DNA of 64,000 nucleotides from Lithobates sylvaticus. Lineage: Eukaryota; Chordata; Amphibia; Anura; Ranidae. The notes beneath the pieces are model-generated. The model was given only the letters and a program-made list of their open reading frames with translations. It made no database searches and was not told where the DNA came from. Below, piece by piece: positions 54,499-63,154 of the stretch (position 1 is the first letter of the stretch; each line of letters starts with the position of its first letter). The position numbers were made by a program, and so were the translations under genes. The stretch spans positions 371,282,945 through 371,346,944 of the forward strand of contig CM053030.1 in assembly GCA_028564925.1 (NCBI GenBank), given 5' to 3'.

Positions 54499-55162
54499 AG
54501 CTTCTGCGTTCCAGCAAACTACTCTCTTCGATTTCCCGGGTCCGCGGGCGTTCGGCGCATGCGCGGATAGCGATGATGAACAAAATATGTTGTAAACAGG
54601 GATTATTCCCGCCCCCCTGTGGCTCACTCCAGCAAGAGGCCAGAGAAAGCATGTTGGGGGGTGCAAAATGCCTGTACCAGCAGACAAATCCTTATGTGAC
54701 CATTGTTTCACTAAGGCAGCGGATGAGAGAGACGGCGCTGACCAGCGCCTAGAATCAATGGTGACGAGTGGTAAAAGAATCCCTGCAGGAAAGGGAAGCT
54801 CAACAGCCCTGTGAATCCCCGCAGACCCGCTAGATCCTATAGTAGGAGAGGGGGTACTACAAGAAACTCGTACTGGAGCAAGATGGGGTTCCATGCAATC
54901 CGTCCTTAAACTTTTACCCCTTTAAGGAAGAAGATGGAAACACTGGAGTCAGCTCCCAGCACTTATGCATCTGTGTCATTCAAGGATCCACGGATCGATT
55001 CAGATCTAAAGAAAATCTAAGTTATGTGGGTCGGGTTGGGTACAGTTTATTTCCGCTTTAAATATCAATATAAAATGGACAACACAACAGCAGTGGCATA
55101 CATAAGGAAACAAGGCGGGACTCACAGCTGGTCCCTGTTACAAGAAGTGGAGCCTCTGACGA
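54499..55162 (+). mobile_element. DIRS-like fossil, heavily decayed
   Basis: Collapsed remnant with leader-like sequence (TTCGGCGCATGCGCGGATAG), a gag-like patch that recalls residues around CDLCFSKA of the 58-63 kb element, and, after large deletions, a short RNase H patch similar to DNTTAVAYIRRQGG. Several breaks and extensive deletion. Clearly older than the whole-looking copy downstream. Confidence 0.7.
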
Positions 55163-55367
55163 AAAATATGATTTCACTTTGCTTTCAGAACAAAACATGC
55201 ATTTAGAAATGTTCCAAAAAATAAAAAAGAAGGAAAAAGAAGAAAAAAGGATAACTACTTTTCCCGCGAGGATAACACAAGCAAGTGGTCCAACAATTTT
55301 TATTTTATTGTATTTATTTGTTACATTTATGGTTGAATATGGGCCTGTGATTAATCGGTTTAAAGAG

Positions 55368-56004
55368 CTAAGCCCCATACACACTATCAGATTTTCTGCT
55401 GATTTTTGTCTTCAGATTTACCAAAACCATATAATATGAGGTCAAACCTTAGGCTCGGTTCACACTACCGCGACTTGGGATCCGACTTGTCGGACCTCAA
55501 GTCGCCCCAAGTCGCTTGACATTAGGAATTACATTATAATCAATGAGAGCCATCTTAATGCATACTACTGAAGTCGCTCCGACTTCAGAAAAGGTTCCTG
55601 TACTACTTCAAGGCGACTTCTAGGTGACTTGTACCCATAGAATTCAATGGAAGTCGCCTCCAAGTTGGATCTCCATCTATATTGAAGGGACTTTACAGGA
55701 AAAGAAATTTGTTTACTCAGGCAAACTCCACCCTCCCAGAGAGCTGATTATTCTGTGATTGGCCACAGCCAAAGTCGCCTGGCCTGAGGGCGACTTGAAG
55801 TTGTGTTGTAAATAACTCAAAGTCACGTTAAAGTTGCTTCCAAGTTGCCTTGCTAAGTCGCGCTGTAAGTCGTGTTGCCCCAGTGTGAACCGGCACTTAG
55901 TAGTTTCAATTTGTTTGCAATCAGGCAGGCCCTTGCACTACATGGTTTTGGTAAATCTGAAGACAAAAATCAGCAGAAAACCTGATAGTGTGTATGGGGC
56001 TTTA
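55368..56004. repeat. MITE-F, split by a nested MITE-G
   Basis: TAAGCCCCATACACACTATC on the left pairs with GATAGTGTGTATGGGGCTTTA on the right. TTTTGTCTTCAGATTTACC and its inverse extend the stem beyond 60 bp. The middle is occupied by MITE-G. Confidence 0.82.
55449..55900. repeat. MITE-G copy 1 (inside MITE-F)
   Basis: Ends TTAGGCTCGGTTCACACTACC and GTGTGAACCGGCACTTAG. The interior is rich in AAGTCGC and GCGACTT words. A younger insertion than MITE-F. Confidence 0.8.
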
Positions 56005-56539
56005 GTCATCTTGCCCATACAAAAGGGACCCCTCTTCACCCACCCTAGAATCCATACAAGCCTCGGATTTTAGGCCATTCCTACTGAATTAGCTGAACAT
56101 CGTTTCTACTCACAGTACCTGCACTCCCTTGCAGCTCCTTCGCTTCTCCACAGCTATTTAACAATACCTGGCACTTCCAGGTACAGGAAAGAATGTGCCC
56201 TCCATTCCTGTGACAGTGCTGGGGTCCAGCTGCCAATCATTACACCCCCAACGCTGTCACCTGACTGAGGCACTAACTTTGCAACAGAGGAAGGAGTGAC
56301 AAAAAAGCACTCGCAAAGTGAGTATGTGTGGATTGGAGGTGGCCTCTTTTCATACCTGTCATTGCATGGGCAAGGTGACCGTGGGGTCAATTCACTAATG
56401 ATTATCGCATGCAAAATTTGTGCTTTTTTGGAAAAATCTCACGCAATAATAAAAGTCAATTCAACAAAGTAAAATATCAAATTTGAGGTAAATACTGCAA
56501 ATGTATTAAAAATTCATTTTAAAAAACAAGATAAATCAT
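56005..56539. other. No gene recognised
   Basis: Intergenic between MITE-F and the second MITE-G. Confidence 0.4.
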
Positions 56540-56807
56540 TAAGGCTCGGTTCACACTTCTGCGACGGCAAAATCGTACGACTTTGCCTGCGACTTCCTTC
56601 TGACTTGGATGCTATTTAAGAGCCTGCACAAGGTCTGAAATCGCACCCAAGTCAGACCAAAGTAGTGCAGGAACCTTTTCTAAAGTCAGAGGGACTTGTG
56701 AAGTATCAGTTAAGACGGCTGCCATTGGGGAAAGATTGAATTTGACATGCCATGCGACTTGGGGTTTCACAAGTCGGATCCTATGTTGCAGCAGTGTGAA
56801 CCAAGAC
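56540..56807. repeat. MITE-G copy 2
   Basis: Ends TAAGGCTCGGTTCACACTTC and CAGTGTGAACCAAG. Interior ACTTGGGGTTTCACAAG and GACTTTGCCTGCGACTTCC. Confidence 0.72.
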
Positions 56808-57118
56808 AATAGTCAATTCACAAAAATATTATGGTACAGGCAGTCAAAATTTTAGGAATGTACAAAATAACAATGAGAACTCTGAACTGAAAAGAATACA
56901 ATGTATCAATATGGAAATGTTCTGCCCTGAGCTCAGGAATGTAAATAAATTGTAACATTTTACTACAGGGAGAATCGTAAGAAGGCACACCAAGAATGTT
57001 TTTATAGTTTTACAGTATTTCTGTGTGCCTTCATTCATAGAACAATCTTACTCTAGTCAGTGCCTGTGAAAAAAAATCAAATAAAATGTAAAAAACAACA
57101 CTAGATTTTAAAGTGATA
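56808..57118. other. No gene recognised
   Basis: AT-rich interval before the nested cluster. Confidence 0.4.
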
Positions 57119-57504
57119 TTAACTACTTGCCTACGGGCCACTTTTACCGCCTTCCTGCCCAGGCCAATTTTCAGCGCTGTCATAATTTGAATGACAATTG
57201 CGCGGTCATGCAACGCTGTACCAAAACAATATTTTTATCAGGTTTTTTTTTAGGCAGATAGAGCTTTCTTTTGGTGGTATTAAACCGCTTGCCCACCAGC
57301 GCATGACGATGTACGTCAGCACAATGTCATGGCTGCACAAATGGGCGTATCTGTATGTCCCCTTTAAGACGCGGCATTGTGGGCACACGCGTGCCCGCTG
57401 CGTACTCCGTGAGTGTGCCTGCGGGTCCCGCGGACTTGATGGGGCCTGCGATCGTGACACGGAGCTGCAGAACAGGGAGATGCCTATGTAAAAAAGGCAT
57501 TTCC

Positions 57505-57606
57505 TGACAGACTCCATGGCAGCAACGTGTGGGTTTAGCCCCGCCTCCATTACCCTATAGGACACTACTCCCATAAATCTTTGCTCCCTGCCCACGGCCG
57601 TGTTCT
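57505..57606 (+). repeat. DIRS left inverted repeat
   Basis: Begins TGACAGACTCCATGGCAGC and ends near CACGGCCGTGTTC. Inverse of 63,006-63,106. Confidence 0.9.
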
Positions 57607-58059
57607 TTTTTTGTCCTCCTCCGAAGGACCTAGTTGGTGGTCTTTCTACCTGAAGATAAATTTTCCCCACGATCCTGATTGGCCGATCTGCGACTCTGGA
57701 TGGGAAAGTCGCATGGCTCCGCTAAGCCCTAGCTATTAGCAGGGTATGGAGTGGGCAGTGGAAGAGGCGCAAGGAAGAAGCCCTTATCCTAGCCACTGGC
57801 AGGCAGGCTGCGCACTGGTCAGACAGCCAGCTACTAGCAGGTGACCCGTTTTGCCCTGGAGAAGTCCGGTCTTACCTTCGGCCTGGTCGATCGTGGTGGA
57901 GTGGTGAGAGTATCGATATTTCTTTTCATGGCAGCAGTGTTTGTTATTACCTTCTGTGCGGTTCCTGTAGTTGCTTGTTTGTTTGAAGCATGTGTGTTTC
58001 TCAGGCATGGCGGCTGGTTCTTCCTGCGTTCCAGCCGCCGTATCACTTCCGCTTTCGTT

Positions 58060-58195
58060 TTTCGGGCGTTCTGCGCATGCGCGAGCGCGGTACGAGAGCG
58101 AGGCTTGGTTCGCGCATGCGCGATAGCGGCAATTTGCCGCTATTCGCGCATGCGCATTGGGACGGCAGTGACGTCACAGGGGCGCGCTATTTAAA
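58060..58195 (+). promoter_or_regulatory. DIRS leader with NRF-1-like sites and a CRE
   Basis: Three perfect GCGCATGCGC palindromes (58073-58082, 58112-58121, 58146-58155), the NRF-1 consensus core, are followed by TGACGTCA (58169-58176) and a TATTTAAA-like box near 58,188. The surrounding sequence is CpG-rich. Together they look like an internal promoter of the element. Activity is inferred, not shown. Confidence 0.5.
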
Positions 58196-58500
58196 CTAGG
58201 GAAATAGCCTGCAAGCTTTGGGAATGTCTGCAGGTTACTCCAGTGACATCCCCAGGCTCCTGTGTGTGCAGCTACTGGTAAGTGGCTTTTCTGGGACAGG
58301 TCAGAGGAATCTTCCTGTCCCTTGCATTGATCTCTTGTCATTCTCAGTTCAGATGGACATCGCTGAGGACATGGATTCACCACTGCCTGTCTGTGGCCAG
58401 CCCTCTCAAAAAAGGTATTGGGAATGTGTTTTTTCCTGATGGTCTGATAATTAGGGGAGGGTGTGTGCCTGATTGCTTATCTATTGCCTGATGTTTTGTT

Positions 58501-59934
58501 TTGTGTGTGGTCTTTGTCTTTTGTTTTTTCCTCAGCCCTTCTAGATCAGATACGCATCGCAGCTCTCATAGAGGAAGCGACTCCTCCAAGTCGCAAAACC
58601 GGCAATCCTCTTCCAATTCAAAACATGGTGGTTCCTCCTCTAAATCAGGACACCGTAGTGGTGAGCGCTCTCACTCCAGTCGCTCTACTAATTCCTGCTG
58701 GGGTTGCAGAAGTCAAGCTCCCCCAGGAAGATCCTTATGCGACCTTTGTTTTTCCAAAGCCTCCAAAGAAAGAGGGGATACGGATCAACATCTTAAATCC
58801 CTGGTGGAAAGGGTTGTGAAGGAGTCGCTCAGGAACATGGATGATCATTCCCATACACCTCCAGCGGAGCAGTCTCGTTCTCCAGTAAGGGAGACACAGT
58901 TGCAAGATACCTGGGAGTCCTCGGTTCAGAGCCACCCTTCGGTTGCCATATCCGACAGTGACTCAGAGGAAGATAGCCCTCCTGTGGGCTTTGATTTTGC
59001 TCTGCTCCCACCCTTGGTTAAGGCTATCAGAGAATCGCTTAATTGGGAAGACCCAGTAGAAGCTGCTCCCAAACATAGGAAATTCTTTAAACAATTAAAG
59101 AAAGAGCGTGTTAATTTTCCTTTTATTGCAGAGCTTGGCGAAATCGTCACGGACGAATGGGGCAAGGTGGAGAAGAAAAATTCCATGCTTTCCAAAATCG
59201 CAAAACTCTATCCCTTCAAGGAGGAAGAAGTGAAGCACTTGGAGTCTGCTCCCTTGATAGATGCAGCAGTCATGAGGTTGGTGAAGCATGTGACTCTCCC
59301 TTTAGAGGACACAGTGTCCTTCAAAGACGTGTTAGACCGTCGAATTGATGCAGACCTGAAGAGGGTGTACCTAACAGCAGGCATGGCCTGTAAGCCAGCT
59401 CTTGCCCTAGCCGCTTTGTCTAAAGCGATGGAAGTGTGGACTGACAGTGTAGATGAGACACTGAGAGGCATCTCGGATGATACGGCTAGATGCTCGCCTA
59501 TTCAAGAATTGAGGCTTGCGTCGGCTTTTCTTGGGGAAGCCTCTATTGACATCATACGCCTGACGGCTCGGATAATGCTTTCATCTGTCACTGCCAAACG
59601 GGCGCTGTGGCTCCGCCCCTGGTTAGCCGACCCAGCCTCAAAACAAGTCTGGTGTCGTATCCCCTTTGAGGGGTCCTCCCTGTTCGGGAACAAGTTGGAC
59701 GAGGCGATTACCCGGGCCACTGGTGGGAAGTCGGGGTTCCTCCCCCAAGATCGTCGACCCCAAGGTCAGAGAAGATCTTTCCCAAAAAGGCAGTACCAGG
59801 AAAGAGCTAGGGAAGCTCGCAGTTACAGACCTGGCCGGGAATTTTCCAGATCCTGGAAGTCAAGACAATCGTCTTTTAAGAAGACAGCAAAAAGTGATTC
59901 CAAAGGAGAGAGGGAGCCGACCAAATCCTTTTGA
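58501..59934 (+). CDS. DIRS gag-like frame (fossil part)
   Basis: Open frame of 477 codons: a Ser- and Arg-rich N-terminal part, a Cys-rich patch (CWGC and CDLC), then helical sequence and a basic tail. This is the ORF1 position and style of DIRS elements. A T-rich tract ending TTTTTTCCTCAG near 58,535 resembles a splice acceptor. Introns near the 5' end are known in some DIRS elements, so the true start may lie upstream near 58.35 kb. Overlaps the next frame. Confidence 0.8.
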   Translation: MCVVFVFCFFLSPSRSDTHRSSHRGSDSSKSQNRQSSSNSKHGGSSSKSGHRSGERSHSSRSTNSCWGCRSQAPPGRSLCDLCFSKASKERGDTDQHLKSLVERVVKESLRNMDDHSHTPPAEQSRSPVRETQLQDTWESSVQSHPSVAISDSDSEEDSPPVGFDFALLPPLVKAIRESLNWEDPVEAAPKHRKFFKQLKKERVNFPFIAELGEIVTDEWGKVEKKNSMLSKIAKLYPFKEEEVKHLESAPLIDAAVMRLVKHVTLPLEDTVSFKDVLDRRIDADLKRVYLTAGMACKPALALAALSKAMEVWTDSVDETLRGISDDTARCSPIQELRLASAFLGEASIDIIRLTARIMLSSVTAKRALWLRPWLADPASKQVWCRIPFEGSSLFGNKLDEAITRATGGKSGFLPQDRRPQGQRRSFPKRQYQERAREARSYRPGREFSRSWKSRQSSFKKTAKSDSKGEREPTKSF

Positions 59935-61843
59935 GGTTGGGCCCGCTCAGACAGGTCAGGTGGGGGCTCGACTTTTCCACTTTCGTCATGTCTGGGCGGC
60001 TTCGATCCAAGACTTTTGGACCCTCAATACGGTCTCCTCAGGTCATGCTTGGACCTTCAGGGAAGCCCCCAGGCTCAGGTGGGTCCCTACTTCCCTTCCG
60101 ACTACAGAAGAAAAAAGACAAAGCCTTCTGACTTACATAAAATCTTTATTGGTTCAAGGCGCTGTTATCCATGTCCCGGCCGACCAGCGAGGCAGGGGGA
60201 TCTACTCTCCCCTCTTTTTGGTCCAGAAAAAAAGCGGGGCCTGGAGGCCGGTCATAGACCTGACCCATCTAAACACCTTCATAAGAAAGGAAAGGTTCAA
60301 AATGGAAACACTGTCCACAATACAACATTCCGTCCAACCAGGAGATTGGATGATCTCCATAGATCTCAAAGACGCCTATTTTCACGTTCCCGTTGCCGAA
60401 AACTATCAACAATTCCTTCGCTTTTCAGTAGGCAAGCTCCATTTTCAATTCACGTGCCTTCCCTTCGGGCTATCAACTTCTCCGCGTGTGTTTTCAAAAA
60501 CTCTGTTGGCAGTGGTAGCTCTTCTGAGAACCAGGGGAATTCGTCTACATCACTATTTAGACGACCTTCTACTATTGGCACAAGACAGAGAACAGCTTCT
60601 AATTCACAGACGGCAAGTTATCTCCACTCTACAGGAGTTCGGGTGGATACTGAATCTGGAGAAGAGCCAACTGACCCCATCACAAACCCTACTATTCTTA
60701 GGGGCTCTGTTCGACACAGTCAGGGGCACTATCTCACTACCAGAGGAAAAGATCTCAGTGGTAAGGGACAGAATCCGTCCAGCTCTTACGGCTTCCTACC
60801 TTCAAGCTCTCCAGTGCCTGAGAATTATAGGCACCATGGTTTCAACAATCCCGATGGTGAGATGGGCACAGTGGAGGATGAGGCCTTTTCAGAAGGGCTT
60901 CCTTCAGCAATGGACAGGCAACAAAGCCCAGACGATTCGGATTACTTCATCCATGAAGAACTCCCTTCTATGGTGGCTACAACGGGAGAACCTTTGCAAC
61001 TGCCATTCCATCCGTCCCATCCCATGGGTAACTATAACCTCAGATGCCAGCAACAGGGGATGGGGGGCCCACTGCCTGGCGGAAGTCGCCCAGGGCACTT
61101 GGGATACTCCCTCCAGAAGGACAGTGTCAAACGTCCTGGAATTGAGGGCGGCCTTCCAGGCCCTTCTGGCTTTTCGTCACCTGATCCCAGGGGCATCGGT
61201 CCATCTCAGACTGGACAATACCACAGCAGTGGCATACATCAGAAGGCAAGGGGGCACCCGAAGTTTTTCCCTTCTCCAAGAAGTGGAACCGATCATGTCT
61301 TGGGCTCAGAAGAACTTGAAGGATCTGACAGCGTCTTATGTGCCAGGAATTCAGAACGTCCAGGCAGACTTCCTCTCCCGAATATCTCTAGACAACAACG
61401 AGTGGTCTCTCCACGAGGAGGTATTCGATTGGATTCTAACACTGGGGATCTGCCCAGAGGTCGACCTGTTTGCCTCCCCATGCAACAAGAAAATAGTAAA
61501 GTACTATTCAAGGTACAGAGATCCGCAAGCCTACGGGGTAGATGCCCTGACGGAGAAATGGTGGTTCCTCAAGGCGTATGCCTTTCCTCCAATTCCGATC
61601 ATCCTACAGTTCCTGAAGAGACTCAGGTCGGAAACAGCAGAGGTAATTGCAGTAATTCCCTACTGGCCCAACAGGCCTTGGTTTCCGCTTCTGACACTCC
61701 TCAGTGTCAAGGATCCGGTTCCGTTACCATCCAGACCAGACCTGTTGTCCCAAGGTTCGAGGTTACATCCCTGTCCGGATCACCTGCACCTAAGGGCCTG
61801 GTTTTTGAGAGGGGAAGGTTGGAAGCGTCAGGCTGTCCATTAG
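59666..61843 (+). CDS. DIRS reverse transcriptase-RNase H frame (fossil part)
   Basis: Open frame of 725 codons. The RT catalytic box is seen as YLDDLLLLA, with PFGLSTSPRVF upstream. The RNase H part follows with TSDASNRGWGAH and LRLDNTTAVAYIRR. The tail ICPEVDLFAS is usual for DIRS elements. The first residues overlap the gag-like frame. Expression probably uses the overlap, as in relatives. Confidence 0.9.
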   Translation: MRGPPCSGTSWTRRLPGPLVGSRGSSPKIVDPKVREDLSQKGSTRKELGKLAVTDLAGNFPDPGSQDNRLLRRQQKVIPKERGSRPNPFEVGPAQTGQVGARLFHFRHVWAASIQDFWTLNTVSSGHAWTFREAPRLRWVPTSLPTTEEKRQSLLTYIKSLLVQGAVIHVPADQRGRGIYSPLFLVQKKSGAWRPVIDLTHLNTFIRKERFKMETLSTIQHSVQPGDWMISIDLKDAYFHVPVAENYQQFLRFSVGKLHFQFTCLPFGLSTSPRVFSKTLLAVVALLRTRGIRLHHYLDDLLLLAQDREQLLIHRRQVISTLQEFGWILNLEKSQLTPSQTLLFLGALFDTVRGTISLPEEKISVVRDRIRPALTASYLQALQCLRIIGTMVSTIPMVRWAQWRMRPFQKGFLQQWTGNKAQTIRITSSMKNSLLWWLQRENLCNCHSIRPIPWVTITSDASNRGWGAHCLAEVAQGTWDTPSRRTVSNVLELRAAFQALLAFRHLIPGASVHLRLDNTTAVAYIRRQGGTRSFSLLQEVEPIMSWAQKNLKDLTASYVPGIQNVQADFLSRISLDNNEWSLHEEVFDWILTLGICPEVDLFASPCNKKIVKYYSRYRDPQAYGVDALTEKWWFLKAYAFPPIPIILQFLKRLRSETAEVIAVIPYWPNRPWFPLLTLLSVKDPVPLPSRPDLLSQGSRLHPCPDHLHLRAWFLRGEGWKRQAVH

Positions 61844-62814
61844 AGGTTATTCCCACTCTCCTTAGTGCTAGAAGAAGTAGTACCAATCGGGTGTACGAAA
61901 GGATCTGGGCGAAGTTTACCAGTCACATGGCTTCCAGGTCTAGTTCCTGCAATACATTGGCAGTTCAGGATGTGTTAAGCTTCCTTCAAACAGGATTGGA
62001 TATCTCACTGTCTGTGAGTTCCCTGCGTGTCCAAGTTTCTGCTATCTCAGCTTTTTCTGGAGTCACGTGGGCCAATCATCCTTTGATTCAACAGTTTTTC
62101 AAAGGTGCAGTCAGGCTTAGGCCACAGAAGAAACCCAGGTTCCCAAAATGGGACCTTCCTCTGGTGTTGGATTTCTTTACTCAACTCAACAAATCACTTT
62201 CAGTTAAGGAACTAACACTTAAAACCTCTTTTCTGGTGGCCATAACGTCGGCGAAGAGAATTTCAGAGATTCAGTCGCTAGGCTCCAAGGAGCCTTTCCT
62301 CACCTTCTTCCCGGACAGAGTGGTCCTCATTCCAATGCTGGGATCAAATCCCAAAGTAACCACTGTTTTCCATGAAAACCAGGAAATCACTCTACCTACC
62401 TTCATGTCTGATGGAAGTTCGGATCCACATCCTCTTGACATGGGTGCTACACTAAAGGAATATCTGGACGTTACAGCTTCATTTCGTCAGACTGACTCCC
62501 TCTTTGTTCTGTTTCATGGAAAGAATAAGGGCTCTAAAGCTTCTGTTAGATCCATTGCTGCGTGGGTGGTCCAAGCCATCCAGTGGGCTTACAGAGAGAA
62601 GGGCTTGGCTCCTCCTGAGGCAGTGACGGCACATTCCACCAGGAGTCTTTCCACATCATGGGCAGCCTCGCGTCACGTGGCGCCGGAAGTAATCTGCAGG
62701 GCAGCGTCTTGGTCTTCAATACATACGTTTATGACCCATTACTGTGTTGAACCTGCATCCTTAACTTCTGTTAAATTTGGTTTAAAAGTCCTGTCGGTTG
62801 ACAGCGTTAAATAA
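60016..62814 (+). CDS. DIRS tyrosine recombinase frame (fossil part)
   Basis: Open frame of 932 codons. Only the last 330 or so, from about 61.8 kb, look like recombinase: an N-terminal core-binding region, an arginine in SAKRISEI, the H-x-x-R box AHSTRSLS and the tyrosine in FMTHYCVEP. The first 600 codons run in another phase of the RT-RNase H region and are probably not a separate domain. The recombinase integrates the circular DNA form in this class. Confidence 0.88.
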   Translation: MDPQYGLLRSCLDLQGSPQAQVGPYFPSDYRRKKTKPSDLHKIFIGSRRCYPCPGRPARQGDLLSPLFGPEKKRGLEAGHRPDPSKHLHKKGKVQNGNTVHNTTFRPTRRLDDLHRSQRRLFSRSRCRKLSTIPSLFSRQAPFSIHVPSLRAINFSACVFKNSVGSGSSSENQGNSSTSLFRRPSTIGTRQRTASNSQTASYLHSTGVRVDTESGEEPTDPITNPTILRGSVRHSQGHYLTTRGKDLSGKGQNPSSSYGFLPSSSPVPENYRHHGFNNPDGEMGTVEDEAFSEGLPSAMDRQQSPDDSDYFIHEELPSMVATTGEPLQLPFHPSHPMGNYNLRCQQQGMGGPLPGGSRPGHLGYSLQKDSVKRPGIEGGLPGPSGFSSPDPRGIGPSQTGQYHSSGIHQKARGHPKFFPSPRSGTDHVLGSEELEGSDSVLCARNSERPGRLPLPNISRQQRVVSPRGGIRLDSNTGDLPRGRPVCLPMQQENSKVLFKVQRSASLRGRCPDGEMVVPQGVCLSSNSDHPTVPEETQVGNSRGNCSNSLLAQQALVSASDTPQCQGSGSVTIQTRPVVPRFEVTSLSGSPAPKGLVFERGRLEASGCPLEVIPTLLSARRSSTNRVYERIWAKFTSHMASRSSSCNTLAVQDVLSFLQTGLDISLSVSSLRVQVSAISAFSGVTWANHPLIQQFFKGAVRLRPQKKPRFPKWDLPLVLDFFTQLNKSLSVKELTLKTSFLVAITSAKRISEIQSLGSKEPFLTFFPDRVVLIPMLGSNPKVTTVFHENQEITLPTFMSDGSSDPHPLDMGATLKEYLDVTASFRQTDSLFVLFHGKNKGSKASVRSIAAWVVQAIQWAYREKGLAPPEAVTAHSTRSLSTSWAASRHVAPEVICRAASWSSIHTFMTHYCVEPASLTSVKFGLKVLSVDSVK

Positions 62815-62869
62815 ATCTTTTCTGTTCAGCATTTTGCCCACCCAAGTGTGTTTATTGGGCGAGTTATTT

Positions 62870-62966
62870 CCCACACGTTGCTGCCATGGAGTCTGTCAGG
62901 AAAATGGAAAATTCCTATCAAAATACTTACCGTAATTTTCCTTTCCTGATGGACTCCATGGCAGCA
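62870..62966 (+). repeat. DIRS internal complementary region
   Basis: Holds the inverse of the left terminus (CCATGGAGTCTGTCAGG) joined directly to the inverse of the right terminus (AATTCCTATCAAAATACTTACC and CTGATGGACTCCATGG). This is the hallmark that defines both element ends at 57,505 and 63,154. Confidence 0.92.
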
Positions 62967-63005
62967 GGAGTTCCCTCCCAAATGGCTGGAGTAGTACTAG
63001 TTATC

Positions 63006-63154
63006 GAACACGGCCGTGGGCAGGGAGCAAAGATTTATGGGAGTAGTGTCCTATAGGGTAATGGAGGCGGGGCTAAACCCACACGTTGCTGCCATGGAGT
63101 CCATCAGGAAAGGAAAATTACGGTAAGTATTTTGATAGGAATTTTCCATTTTCC
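63006..63154 (-). repeat. DIRS right inverted repeat plus terminal extension
   Basis: 63,006-63,106 is the inverse of the left repeat. 63,107-63,154 (GGAAAGGAAAATTACGG to CCATTTTCC) is the extension found only on this side and in the internal complementary region. Confidence 0.9.

Larger units (their letters stand above)
57505..63154 (+). mobile_element. DIRS1-like retrotransposon fossil, whole-looking
   Basis: Fossil retroelement of the tyrosine-recombinase class, about 5.65 kb. Parts in order: left inverted repeat, CpG-rich leader, gag-like frame, RT-RNase H frame, recombinase frame, internal complementary region, right inverted repeat with a 48-bp extension. No target duplication is present, as expected of recombinase-mediated integration, and the flanking MITE sequence rejoins without loss. 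No break was noticed in the three frames, so it looks whole. Left and right repeats agree over about 95 bp except near the outer edge, so the insertion is recent. Related decayed copy: 54.5-55.2 kb. Confidence 0.92.
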
